A stretch of 64,000 nt of DNA from Morchella semilibera (taxonomy: Eukaryota; Ascomycota; Pezizomycetes; Pezizales; Morchellaceae), in NCBI GenBank assembly GCA_009192285.1, contig WBVU01000012.1, forward strand, positions 558,001 through 622,000, written 5' to 3'. Position 1 is the stretch's first letter, and every line of letters starts with the position of its first letter. Position numbers and translations under genes: made by a program. Below, piece by piece: positions 12,186 to 22,854 of this stretch. Under the pieces are notes generated by a model, which searched no databases, was not told the origin of the DNA, and saw only the letters and a list, made by a program, of their open reading frames with translations.

Positions 12186-13326
12186 TTTGTGGAAAACTGC
12201 AAGTAAATCTTGAATGGGTGAGGTTGAGAACAATAAGAGGCGAGGAAATAGAGGGTGTTCAATTAGGTAGTGTGGGAGAAAGAGGATAGCAATAAGAAGA
12301 AATGGGCCCTTTTAATGTGCAACAATCAATATAATTGGTTGTGGGTGTTTTGTACTACTGGGCCTCTTAGTGGGGAAAAGAACTTGTAGCGGAATAGGCG
12401 GCAGACAGTGCAGTTTTGCGTCACGTCAGGAGAGCTTGATTTTAAAATGGATACCTGCAGAACCGCTCGTGGATTGAGATAAAATAAACAGCGGTACCTG
12501 CCTAACGCGCGCTCATTGTTAGCTTCAACAAAACAATTCGGTACAGGCAGGGGTGACCTGAGCAACATTATTAGGGGGGTATGATAAGTATGATAATGAT
12601 GATTATGAAGATGATGATGATGGCAGCAGGCTACTCACGCAACGCGATACTTCAGATGAATTCGAATGACAATTCTATTCCCAAGAACTGGATCGACGGG
12701 GGTGGATGACCTTGACATAAAGAAGCGGCTCCAGGCAGGAGTCAGGGGACCTATCGTTTCCTTCAAGCGGGGTCAATTGATCTCCTCATCCTTTACATCT
12801 TATCTAATCGCATTTCACGTGACACAAACGCGCCATCGTGTTGAGGCACAGCATGCGTTAAGGGTGTCAGGGACCACCCCCCCTCTAAGGGAACTAAAAT
12901 GATCGAAGGTTTGAAATGGTTTAGAGCTCATGGAGTGTTCGGAGTACCTACTCCTAATAAATATATAGAGGCCAATACCCCACCCCTGAGTAAAGAGGAG
13001 GTTAAATAAATACTTCCGGAATCACCACACAAACCCAGATAGTATCTGCAACAAAGTTTCGCCATCAAAAGTACACTTTAAGAACACAGAGACTAAACTG
13101 GAGCTAATAGAGAGAAAAAAAAAACATTTAAATAGAAAAAGTTCAGGAGACAAAAACCTCCAAGCTAGCTGAAACACGTTGGTATCGGTGGAATCGTTTC
13201 CCTACCAACCACATCTGCCTTGCCCCGGAACCAAACAACGAAAATTGTTTCAAATGCATGCATAGAAAACAGTGTGAAGGCGGCTCGACCCTCTTTCCCA
13301 CATGGACTTCAATAGCTGAGGGTTGA
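12186..13326. other. Promoter of UBC1 and 3' flank of tropomyosin
   Basis: About 1.1 kb between two minus-strand genes. It contains GATGATGAT-type short repeats near 12600 and CT/GA-rich tracts, with no coding frame worth naming. Confidence 0.4.
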
Positions 13327-14039
13327 TCACAAGTCGTCGAGCTGCTTGGAGATCGCCTCCAGCTCTGCCTGAGATCCCTTGAGCTTCTCCAAGGTCTCCT
13401 CGTACTTCCTCTCCCAGCTGTCTCGCTCAGCCTCAACAGTGGCGACCTTACGTTCGTAGTGCTCGGCCTTGACGTCGGTAAGACGCAGTCTAGTGCGGCG
13501 GGTTAGATGCAGATCGATAAATGATTTCTGGAAAGGAAGTATCTCTTTCTGATTTTGTAGGTGTAGTAAAAGGGAAACTTGCTTCTCGTTTGTCTCTCTT
13601 AAGTTCTTGTCTGCCTCCTCGGCCTCTTCTTCCAACAACTGCAGCTTCCTGCTCAGAGAGTCGACCTCGGAACCGTGGGCGGCACCGGTATCAGCCGCAC
13701 TCTTGGCCTCGGAAAGTGCTTTCTCGAGCTTATCGACCTCTGTGTCGAGGAGGGTGTTCCGGTGAGTGAGAGATAAGATCTCCTGTTCCTTTGTCAGGTT
13801 CTCTTGCTCGAGGGCCTTTACTCGGGCAGCAAGCTCCTCGTTCTTCTGCTGTGCCTGCTCAGTCTCCAGGCGGAGAGCGTTCATTCTCTAGTAAAGTGTT
13901 AATATGAAGTTTCATATTAAATAAATGGAGATTTATCGAAAGAGATATTAAAAATGTAGATAAATAAGGGGCAACCGAGATGATAGCAACGCCCTAATTT
14001 AAGGTGGAACAAAACACTTACTTCTCTGAGTTTGTCCAT
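13327..14039 (-). CDS. Tropomyosin (161 aa, 3 exons, one GC-AG intron)
   Basis: Exons 14039-14022 (only MDKLRE), 13887-13583 and 13489-13327 total 486 nt. The product is a continuous coiled coil: RMNALRLETEQAQQKNEEL, LTHRNTLLDTEVDKLEKAL, LEEEAEEADKNLRETNEK, LRLTDVKAEHYERKV, ending EAISKQLDDL. This is tropomyosin along its whole length, and 161 residues is the usual size in filamentous ascomycetes. It should stabilise formin-built actin cables and the contractile ring. The last intron has no GT donor that fits the phase, but GAA|GCAAGT followed by ACTAG|A restores exactly the expected NEK-LRLTDVK junction, so I call a GC-AG intron. That intron is 93 nt and stop-free, so retention would insert 31 residues in frame. 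The start is shared with the divergent securin promoter. Confidence 0.92.
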
Positions 14040-14520
14040 TTTTAAGGTTTAAAGATCTGTGGTGGGCGAGATAGGTGTGGTATTTGGTGTATAGATGGTT
14101 CTTTGGAGACGATGTGGAATCTAAGGGGAAAGGAATGCAAGACCAAGTTCGAAGAAAGGGATGGAAATGCGTTGGCAGCAGAGACGGACGGACCTGAAGG
14201 GTTTGGTTGGTGGGGTCAGTGCTCACGAGAGAGAGAGCGGGGGCTTGGCCAGAGGGGCAAGCGCCAGGGTGAATGCGGCATGGAATGGCTAGGTTCGACA
14301 ATCGTTGCCCTGGGAACGTGCCAAGCTAGGGATGATACTCCCTTGTTTACATCATCTCTGGATCTTAAGCAACCATCGCAAAAAGCTCTGACATATATTT
14401 CTTTCATGATAACCACTGATCACTAGTACAACAACGTCCGCCCAACCCTGTATCTTAGCCTCCCGACATCACGACGACCCAAATCCAGCTAATAACGGGC
14501 ACAAAACACCGACAATAGAC
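14040..14520. promoter_or_regulatory. Divergent promoter between tropomyosin and securin
   Basis: The two start codons are 481 bp apart and point away from each other, so this segment must carry both promoters. It contains a GA-rich tract around 14220-14240 but no clear TATA box. I looked for an MCB-type ACGCGT cell-cycle element here and found none; the only one nearby lies inside the securin coding region. Confidence 0.5.
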
Positions 14521-15846
14521 ATGCTTGCCAATAAGGAAAATGTTCTGGTCCATGGGCCATCACACGGGGCAGGCAAAATCAACCCCAAAACGCCCGGCCC
14601 TGCCAAATTGAACCCAAAGACCCCATACAAAATCTCATTGAATGATGATGGCGGCAAAAGCAGCCTTTTTGTTGGGAAGGACCCTTCTATGTTCATTACG
14701 CCCGCTGGTCCGCGGCGAGCTGCCCTTACAGGCAAAACCACCAACGCAAAAGCTAGACGTCCTCCATCTGAAGGGGAGGAAGGACAGAAGGCTTTCCAGA
14801 AACCTAGTCGTCTTATCCGCACGCGTCTCTCGCTTACGACTGAGGCCGTTCCAATCGCCAATGAGGAGGGAGAGTACCCGGAAATTGAATATATGCCCCC
14901 GCGTGAAACGGGTACTTATCCCTCTTTTGCCAACTTTGGGAAAGCATGAACTTACAAAATTCTAGAGCTTCCTGATATTCCTGACGACTTTGAGATTCCA
15001 AACTATGAGAAGCTTAGCAAGCACCTCTACAGCAACTGCCACCGCCAGTTTCTTCTAGATATCGATGAGTCCGGAAAGTCCAAGGTCGATCGCCAGCTTG
15101 AAGAGTCTGAGCGTCAGATCTCGGCTCTTCTTGATGCAGAAACCGATCAATTGTTATCTGAAATAAGGGCAAAAAAAGGACCAGTCAAGAAGGATGCTGT
15201 TCAAAGATCAGTATCCACTTCCGCCAAATTGAAACATAAACGTTCTACGAGCAACCTTGCAGACAAGCCAATCGTGAGCAGAAAGCGTAGTGGAGAAATT
15301 GCAAGACCTAGCTCTGCTATGAGTAATGGATCTATTAACTCTCACCCTTCTACCGCCGCATCAATTAGAGCAGCTACAGCACTCTCACAGCGTCCACCTT
15401 CTGCCACATCTATGAACCGCCCTCCATCTAGGACACATTCAAGATCCATTTCTGGATCTCTCGCAAATCGCTCTTCTGATGAGACACTCAGACCTAGCTC
15501 TCGCACCATAATCCGTCCTAGCTCTCGATCTACCATTCGTCCTGCTTCTCGTCCCAACAGTCGCATGGCGGCTGCCAACTCTAAAACAACGATTGGGTAC
15601 ACTACAGGCAAGGAAGTTGCCAAAAGTGTTAAGAAAGCCTTTGAATTGCCTAAAAAGGAAACTGCGCTCGAGGCCTGCGAAAGAATTTTGAGAGAAGATG
15701 AAGAGAGGCAGGCTCCTGCCATCATGTTGTTTAACAATGAGGATGATGATGGAGTTGACGACCTTCTCAAGTCCCTCCCGTCCCTGACAGAAGTTTTCGA
15801 AGAGGAGGAGGAAGAGTTTTATCTTACCCTTCCTGATGTGGAGTAA
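14521..15846 (+). CDS. Securin (Cut2/Pds1-type separase inhibitor), 423 aa, 2 exons
   Basis: Exons 14521-14911 and 14966-15846 (391+881 nt, phase 1, 54-nt intron ending TTCTAG). The N-terminus has a KEN box (residues 5-7, ANKENV) and a D-box-like RxxL at residues 66-69 (RRAALTGK), the two APC/C degrons expected of securin. It also has the EIEYMPPRE segment (residues about 121-129), which resembles DIEYMPP of fission yeast Cut2, followed by an acidic ELPDIPDDFEIP stretch suited to binding separase. The C-terminal half is basic and has Arg-Pro-Ser-Ser-Arg-like repeats, ending acidic. Role: inhibits and chaperones separase until anaphase. Securins diverge fast, so the call rests on these motifs and their order. 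Confidence 0.8.
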
Positions 15847-16951
15847 ATTTGAGTCTTATGTTTGCAATACGGAGTGGGAGGGGGAAATGTAATCACAAAA
15901 GAGTAAATCATTATTAAGTATCAATACCCTGGGATGGAGCTCGAGCAATTTGGGAGTAGTATTGGAGTTAGTCTTTGCTTTTTTTAATATCTCTTTTGTT
16001 AGGAACTGGTTGATGGCTATCATGATTGTGCTTTGTATAACAGAAATCGAATGTTTACGTGCTTTCTTTTGTAACAGCTAGCATCAACTCTAGAGCCCTT
16101 TCATAATGTCCAATTAACCCTCATCAGTTAAAGTTGCTAACACTTATCTTCAAATCTTTAGCATTACGAGCAGCCGAGTGATTTCTCATGATTTAGATCT
16201 CATAAACATGAAACGGCTACATCACACCCCAACACTCCTTTTGTTTCCCGGGACAAGTTTTCGAGGCAATAATTAACGAGGAGTGTGCATAGATCTATTT
16301 TAATACCGTCGCTTAAGTGGGTGAGGAGTTGCATAACCCCCACTGTGGCAGCAGGCACCTATGTGCGTATACTAAATTTATATCAACCTGAACCGGGCAG
16401 TCCTCTGAGTTATCCGAAGTCCGGCAGCATAGGTGCCTCCCGACTTCCATTTGACTTTCATAGACTTTATTATTTCCAATTGCAAGAAGGTTCGATGTGG
16501 CTAAAGCACCGGCCCACACACTCACCAATTGAAGTTACGAAACATAATTGCCCTTTATATCAAATAACTGCGTGAAGTTTTATGGTAATTCCAGTCGTGA
16601 AACATCATTTTAATGAGTGTAACATGTTGTATGTAAAGTAGGAGTTAGTTATAATCTAGACTGGTTTAAAAAAGGACTGTTGGATCCTGAAAAAAATGAT
16701 GTTCAGCGGTCAAGCCCTTAGGGGCTCTGGACTCCTGGATACAGGAAATATTTTTTAGAGGTTCTCTGCCTCGTATCAGTCTCCTCGCTTCTCAGTTAAT
16801 TGGTATTCACTAAGGTCTAGTCGGTCTAGTGAGTGCCAAGGCCCTTGGCGTAGATCATCGTGCCCGTCAGCTCAACAACCAACGATCGCGTCCACGAAAG
16901 TCTTCTCACGGAGCAAGTTACGAGCCTACGAGAAAACCTACAACCTCCACT
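15847..16951. other. Securin 3' flank and BIG1 promoter
   Basis: About 1.1 kb between two plus-strand genes, AT-rich in its first half. A copy of the dispersed CGAGTGAT..ATGATT motif lies at 16175. I see no gene. Confidence 0.4.
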
Positions 16952-17933
16952 ATGCGTTTCCAATTAACCGCCCAACTTACACTACTGGCAGCACTGAGTG
17001 CACCTTTTGTCTCCGCCTTCAAGGACACTTCCCCCTTCTTTCTAATCTCCGCTTCTAAGTTAGTTTACTCGCCTCCCTGATCGTGGTCTCGCCCGCTAAC
17101 TCGGACTAGACATTTCTCTCAAGCCGACAACACTAAAACCACCCTTGAGACATCCACTTTTGTCCAGACAGCAAAGGGCATAATCTCTTACTGTGATGTC
17201 GACGCTTACATCCTCGTGACGCAGCCCGGCCTGCACGCAAGCGATTTCGCGCATGCCTCCTCAGCACCGCGCCTGTCAACCGTTTTCAAAGAGGTTGGAG
17301 TGGAACGAGCCCAGGCTATAAGCAAGGTCTACGAGGATGGTGTAAAGTTCGAGGACATTGCAGATATACTACAAGACTTTGCGATCGCTACATGCGATGC
17401 GGAGGTAGAGGAGGTGGATGCAAAGACTGGGAGCTTTGGTGGGTTTGACGATATGAAGCCCAAACTCATCAGGGTTGAGTTTGATACCCTCCCCGAGAAG
17501 GGTCCTGCGAGACACAAGGCGATTATGGAGAACGGTTTGTCACCCACATTCTTATGTTTGGTCTAAGGCAGATTGCTAACCCGACGAAGATTCATTCTTG
17601 TACTCCATCATTTCGCTCCTTCCAACATACAAGTATAACCTCATTTATACTTCTACACCCCTCTCCATGACTCCTGATGCTAAGAAGGCGTCCATGGGAG
17701 ATATGCACGAACTTCGTCGCCGTGAGAACTTCGAGGCCAGCACTACCCTCCCTGAGGGCAGTCTGTTCAAGAAATACCAGTTCTTTACTCCTGCCATCTT
17801 TGCTGGATACTTTGCCCTGTTCTTCCTGTTGAGTGTTCTCTACGTCGCGTTCACCGCGTTGAGCAGTCTTCAAGTCTCGTATGGCGCGTTCGAGAAAGAG
17901 ATGGGCCCATCAGCCGCTAAGAAGCAGCAATAG
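16952..17933 (+). CDS. BIG1: BIG1-type ER membrane protein (291 aa, 3 exons)
   Basis: Exons 16952-17058, 17110-17534 and 17590-17933 (107+425+344 nt) join in phase. The protein has a signal peptide (to about FVSAF), the family-typical opening KDTSPFFLISASK, a lumenal domain (YCDVDAYILVTQPGLHASDF), and FLYSIISLLPTYKYNLIYTS. It ends with one membrane segment (FFTPAIFAGYFALFFLLSVL). The last four residues are KKQQ, a KKXX-type dilysine signal for retrieval to the ER, consistent with the known ER location of yeast Big1. Big1 and its V-ATPase-associated relatives (VOA1/Ac45-like) share this layout. Big1 is needed for beta-1,6-glucan in the wall. The first intron has a GTTAGT donor and the second GTTTGT, both non-consensus but phase-correct. 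Confidence 0.85.
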
Positions 17934-18707
17934 ATGCAAGAGAGATGATGGGTAATTTAGCATAGGCATGTAAGAGATGGTGTTATTTGCGATTGGGCTA
18001 TTTTTTTTTTTCGTTAGCTGTTTGGATGTTATTTGCTTGGTGTATGTACCATATCCGTAGTAACTGGGTCTCATAGGCAGTTTTTATTATAAATTTGCTT
18101 GGTTATTGCTTGTTCGTCAGTGTTTACATGTGCTCAATGGGAATTTGATTAGCGGGTATTGGTAATTCGATGTTCAGCTTAAGTCGTCCCCTGTAAGAGA
18201 TATTATGGCGACTCTAGTAAATTTTGTGTAATGTCTGGCTAGATCTAGTAGTCATAGACAAAGCTCACCACCATTGTTATTGTTGTACGTGCAGACTAAT
18301 ACGGATTTTTCTAAAAATATATATTTAGGGGCACCAAAACCTAGTTATGGTAAGTTTGATTGCGCTCAAATTAAGTATTATGGGAACTGAGGAGATATAA
18401 ATTATCGAGTGATAATTCATGTAAACTGGGCCGGCGCTTATCCGGCGCAATGCACAGCTACAGTCATCTCTCTGCCCTACCACTGCTATATTTTGAGAAA
18501 ACAAATAATTTCCTCAATAAATACCGATAACTATCATTGTTATCCGAATACCACCAGGCCTGACACCCCCCTCAAACTTCAAGATGCCGGAAATACTACG
18601 GAGTGAAGGGCATGATTGCGATATAAGTGTCAGCTAGAACTTACAGAATTTCACATCGATGGTTTAGAGAGGATTATAGTGCGGTAAATGTGTCAAAAGT
18701 AATTTTG

Positions 18708-19045
18708 CCAACGGTGGTAAATTATTTTACCACCGGTGGTATAACACGCTGAAATTCAGAGTGCTCGTGCGCATTAGTCCCGAAATTAAGCACTTAGTGA
18801 ATTATCTTGGCATTTATTTGCCACCGGTGGTAAATTAAACGACCGTCAGTGGTGAATTGACGGCCGCCGGTGGTGAATTGATGGCCACCGGTGGTGAATT
18901 GATGGCCACCGGTGGAATAACAAGTTGAATTCAGTGTCAGCGCGAATATGTCCTCAAGTTCAGTAATTTTATCCTATGTATTTTCCCACCGGTGGAATGA
19001 TATGTTGAATTCGGTGTCAGCGCGAATATGTCCTTGAATCAAGCT
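18708..19045. repeat. Array of CCACCGGTGG palindromes with nested minisatellite
   Basis: The 10-bp perfect palindrome CCACCGGTGG, or one-mismatch forms of it, recurs about eight times. Between 18841 and 18915 it sits in a 21-bp tandem unit (CCACCGGTGGTGAATTGAT plus two bases), three to four copies. On either side it heads a longer ~80-bp unit that continues GAATTCAGTGTCAGCGCGAA and TATGTCC; two copies (from about 18906 and 18987) are close matches, and one from 18730 is more diverged. Confidence 0.75.
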
Positions 19046-19106
19046 ATCCTATGAAATAATATTTCTAAGTTTGGAACATGGCGTTCAAATTGGGACGTAT
19101 GAACTG

Positions 19107-19151
19107 GGCTCGGGATTCTGAGCTCGGGATTCTGAGCTCGTGATTAATTCT
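19107..19151. repeat. 14-bp minisatellite GAGCTCGGGATTCT, first cluster
   Basis: Three tandem, slightly degenerate copies of GAGCTCGGGATTCT. The unit contains a SacI-type GAGCTC palindrome. The same unit forms a second cluster about 420 bp downstream. Confidence 0.7.
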
Positions 19152-19569
19152 GATGGCGGGATTGGAGATTTGGGATATAAGCTGTAATATGGGACATACA
19201 TGCTTATGTAGGCAGGCAGGTAAGTAGGTAGGAAAGGTTGCTAGTAGAGAGTAAATGTACATATTAAATAGAGAAACAATCAAGAGTTTTATTTGTGAAG
19301 TTCACCTATGCCAGAAGAAGCGTGAATACTGGCCTACCTGCGCGTCCAGACTCTTCACTGAATAAAATAACCCTTATATAGATATTACCACATATACTAA
19401 GGCTGAATATATAACTCTCACCGAAACCATAGCATCCTAAAGGACATTATAGAAAATATCAAAATTAATATCAAATAATAATTGATAATCACATGAGCTT
19501 TGCATAATCCTCATACGGATATGGGTACGGGCGGTGACGTATATAAATAAGTACATCTTAAAGTATACT

Positions 19570-19639
19570 GAGCTCGGGATTCTGAGCACAGGGTTCTGAG
19601 CACGGGATTCTGAGCCTGTGATTCTGAGCTCGGGATAAG
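19570..19639. repeat. 14-bp minisatellite GAGCTCGGGATTCT, second cluster
   Basis: Five tandem copies of the same 14-bp unit as at 19107, in the same orientation, with the inner copies drifted (GAGCACAGGGTTCT, GAGCCTGTGATTCT) and the outer ones intact. Confidence 0.75.
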
Positions 19640-19926
19640 CTATGTAGTATGAGGACGGGCGGTAAAGGACATAACTACGAAACACATGTAAGTATATCAA
19701 AACACTGGCCAGATTCCTCGAAAATAACACGCTTGATAACGTACCCAATCGCTGCCCTCAATCAATCGATCGAAAATTGAGGTCCGAACACAGAGGCTGC
19801 CCGATGCATATCCATAAGCTCTCTAAAGCTCTAACGGGGTGGGGTCGGGTTCAGGGGCGAGGCGGGGTAGACTTCCAGAGACAGGAACAGGACGGGGTCA
19901 GCTCAGGATATACCCAAGGCAAGACA

Positions 19927-19992
19927 GGTTCGGGTTCGGGTTCAGGTTCAGGTTCAGGTTCAGGTTCAGGTTCAGGTTCAGGTTCAGGTTCA
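19927..19992. repeat. (GGTTCA)n hexanucleotide repeat
   Basis: Eleven uninterrupted hexamers, the first two GGTTCG and the rest GGTTCA, lie just upstream of a purine-rich tract and the first LTR copy. On the plus strand it reads Gly-Ser repeats. Confidence 0.85.
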
Positions 19993-20021
19993 GAGGCGAG
20001 GTGGAGATAGGAGGGCCGAAG

Positions 20022-20654
20022 TGTGACGGAGTAACCCGACGCAAAGAAGAAGATGACAATGATGACGCAGAGGGACTCGAGGAGCACAGTGTACTCGACG
20101 AGGGGGCCGATGAAGACAGGGACAACCCAGGCAGGCACAAGCACAGGCACCGGCGAAGACAAAGGCAAGAGCAAGGGCACAAGAGCTCAGAGCAGGGAGA
20201 GTGAGGACCGAAGGGACCTCAACGGGAACAATAAGGGATACTATGAGTTTCCTCTTGTCAGAGGATCGAGGCTTTGGTACGAGAGGCTATGGCTTTAGAA
20301 ATAGGAGTAGATTCCTATGTACCGAGGTAACAGGAAGACGAGACAAAGAGGAAAGAAAGAAAGAACTAAGGAAAACATCTATCTCGACTATTTAACACAC
20401 CTCCTCCACTAGTCCAATATGACTCACACCTCCGCTCATAGAACCTCATAGAAACCTGTTACTACCACACCCCGTAATCCTCCCCACCATCTCCGCTATT
20501 CTACATTACCAATCCATCACGCCATCGAACCTCCCAGAATCTAATGACGACAGCCTCCACCTCGCACTCCCCGCTCTCGCTTAACATTTCCCTAACAACC
20601 ACAACCGTACATCGCCTACCGAACTATCGGGACAAATGCCAAGACGCCGGGACA
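20022..20654 (+). mobile_element. LTR-retrotransposon relic, LTR copy 1
   Basis: About 633 bp beginning TGTGACGG and ending GGGACA, so with TG...CA ends. It is roughly 93% identical by eye to the copy at 21031-21665 in the same orientation. A purine-rich tract (about 19990-20021) directly before it resembles a polypurine tract, so it may be the 3' LTR of an otherwise lost element, with a scrap of internal sequence at about 19840-20021. Its flanks show no matching target duplication. Family not determinable from the LTR alone; a Ty3/Gypsy or Copia origin are both possible. Broken fossil, not recent judging from the LTR divergence. Confidence 0.7.
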
Positions 20655-20925
20655 GTATTCCCGTACTCCTCACCCTACTTATCTCGCCTCGCTTCGCTCT
20701 GCTGTCTCGCCTCGGTTGTGTACCTTGGCACCTTTGACTACGCCCTCGTCTCGCTCCGTGATATCCCTATATATAGCCCTAGCAATCCTTCGCTGACTCA
20801 TCCCATAGAACCCAATAGAACCTAAAGGAAATCCTTCGATTACCAATACATACGCATCGTTACCTCATAGAAAACCCTGCAACAGAAACCCATAGAAAAC
20901 CCTGACTAATCCTTCTTCCCGCAAC

Positions 20926-22186
20926 ATTACTAAGCACGCTCCACGCCGTGATAACTAGGCGTCCTGGAGAAGAGTATCTTGAAGACTGTCTTGTACCCAA
21001 ATTCCGAAAATTGGATACAATTATGGTATGTGTGACGGAGTAACCCGACGCAAAGAAGAAGATGACAATGATGACGCAGAGGGACCCGAGGAGCACAGGG
21101 TACTCGACGAGGGGGCCGATGAAGACAGGGACAACGCCAGGCAGGCACAGGCACAGGCACCGGCGAAGACAAAGGCAAGAGCAAGGGCACAAGAGCACAG
21201 AGCAGGGAGAGTGAGGACCGAAGGGACCTCAACGAGAACGATGAGGGATACTATGAGTTTCCTCTTGTCAGAGGATCGGGTCTTGGGTACGAGAGGCTAT
21301 GGCTTTAGAAATAGGAGTAGATTCCTATGTACCAGAGATAACAGGAAGACGAGACAGAGAGAAAAGAAAGAAAGAACTAAGGAAAACATCTATCCTCGCT
21401 ATTTAACACACCTCCTCCACTAATCCGCTATAACTCATACTTTCGCTCATAGAACCTCATAGAAACCCGTCGCTACCACACCTCGTAATCCTCCACACCA
21501 CCTCCGCTATTCTATATTACCAATCCATCACGCCATCGAACCTCCTAGAACCTAATTACGTCACCCTCCAACTCGCATCCCCGCTTCTCGCTTAACATTA
21601 CCACAACAATCATAACCATACATCACTCACCGGACTGTCGGGACAGATGCCAAGACGCCGGGACAGTATGGGGATGTATTTATGGTAGTATTAAAGGTCC
21701 TTTGGTATTTTGGGATAAGCAGTGGGGCACGATCAATGGTCCAAGATACTGTCAATATGTGGTTCGCCTTCATTTGTATCCTTTTTGGCAGGACCAATCC
21801 CGGCAGGTATTGGATTACATCTATATCATGCAGGATGGTGTTCCACCACACCGAGCAAAATTCACTACTACAGTTTTAAAGGAGTTGAATATCTTTAATT
21901 ATTTTTTTGCATGGCCAGGTAAGCAATTATTTCCAAATCCATGTTTTTAGTACTGATAGTCTCAGGCAACTCTCCGGATTGCAACCCAATCGAGAATGTA
22001 TGGAGAATCATGAAAGACAAGATTGGACGCCGAGTCCCTCGTTGCACGACTACTGCATCCTTGCGCGCAGCAATCCAGGAAGAGTGGGATGCGATTAGCC
22101 CAGAAGAGATCGCTAACTTGGTTAATTCTATGCCCCAGCGGGTTGAAGCAGTGCGCATTGCTTTAGGTGGACATACACAGTACTAA
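20926..22186 (+). mobile_element. Tc1/mariner-type transposase fragment, split by a solo LTR
   Basis: Upstream of the LTR the frame gives RRPGEEYLEDC and KLDTIMVWG. It resumes after the LTR with WGCIYGSIKGPLVFW, then IMQDGVPPHRAKF (second catalytic Asp) and NSPDCNPIENVW (catalytic Glu), and ends at a stop at 22184-22186. A 47-nt GT-AG intron (21919-21965, with a TACTGAT branch-like site) joins AWPG to NSPDCNPIE. By my count 36 residues separate Asp and Glu in the spliced form. The N-terminal DNA-binding region and first Asp are not recognisable, so the copy is 5'-truncated as well as interrupted. Terminal inverted repeats were not found. Confidence 0.85.
21031..21665 (+). mobile_element. Solo LTR with 5-bp target-site duplication
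   Basis: About 635 bp, TGTGACGG...GGGACA, flanked on both sides by GTATG (21026-21030 and 21666-21670). Removing the LTR and one GTATG restores the transposase frame around MVWG, which proves the insertion point. A single LTR with intact target duplication is the product of LTR-LTR recombination of a once-complete element. Fossil; same family as the copy at 20022. Confidence 0.88.
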
Positions 22187-22854
22187 ATTGTCAAATTTTC
22201 AGCTTGAGAATACATGTACCTTAGCTACAAGCGCATGTTTATTTGTAACCAAAATTGATACTCGCTTATCTCTTGATCCGTTCACTCATTAGATGCCGGA
22301 GCCTTGTACATACATATATTCTAGTAGCCTACAAACCCCTTGGTAAATAATCTGTGCGTTTGGCCAATCACGACATGCACAGCACAGTATACCTACATGA
22401 ATCTTTTATGAGGAGTGCAGGATATCAATTCCAGCCCTTTTTATTTTTATTCGTGGGCCATAACATTGCGGGCCGACTAGCGGCTGGTAAGCGACAAACG
22501 CAGACTAAGAGAACCAAGGGCCAAGCTCTAGGTCCCAAGAAGTATCAGCATTTAGACTGACAGCTACAGTTATGGACTGTTAGAACCTAAGAAAGTTTAC
22601 AGGAACCTTTATATATAGGAATGATGCCTTGCACGTAAAAGACATCCCACCCCCAAACTATACGCGTTGTAATAGAGCTGTCTAGATACAGGAAGTAAAC
22701 CCAAGTAACTTACGCAATTGCGCTGTAATAGTCACCCAAATATATACAGTAGCGTGAGGGTGGTATGAAAGGAAACCAACGCAGCCGAGGTTGCATGAGA
22801 ATTATAGTGGTAGGATAGCAAGTAATATACTGAGAGTTTTTGCAGATTATAGGG
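22187..22854. other. 3' flank between transposon relic and RasGEF gene
   Basis: No coding frame with support. A TACATGTA site lies at 22210. Part of this may be the 3' end of the transposon, but no inverted repeat was identified. Confidence 0.4.

Noticed and set aside
19777-20204. Plus-strand frames encoding Gly-Ser or Arg-Phe repeats
   Set aside because: Translation of the (GGTTCA)n microsatellite and flanking LTR-element relic, not a host gene.
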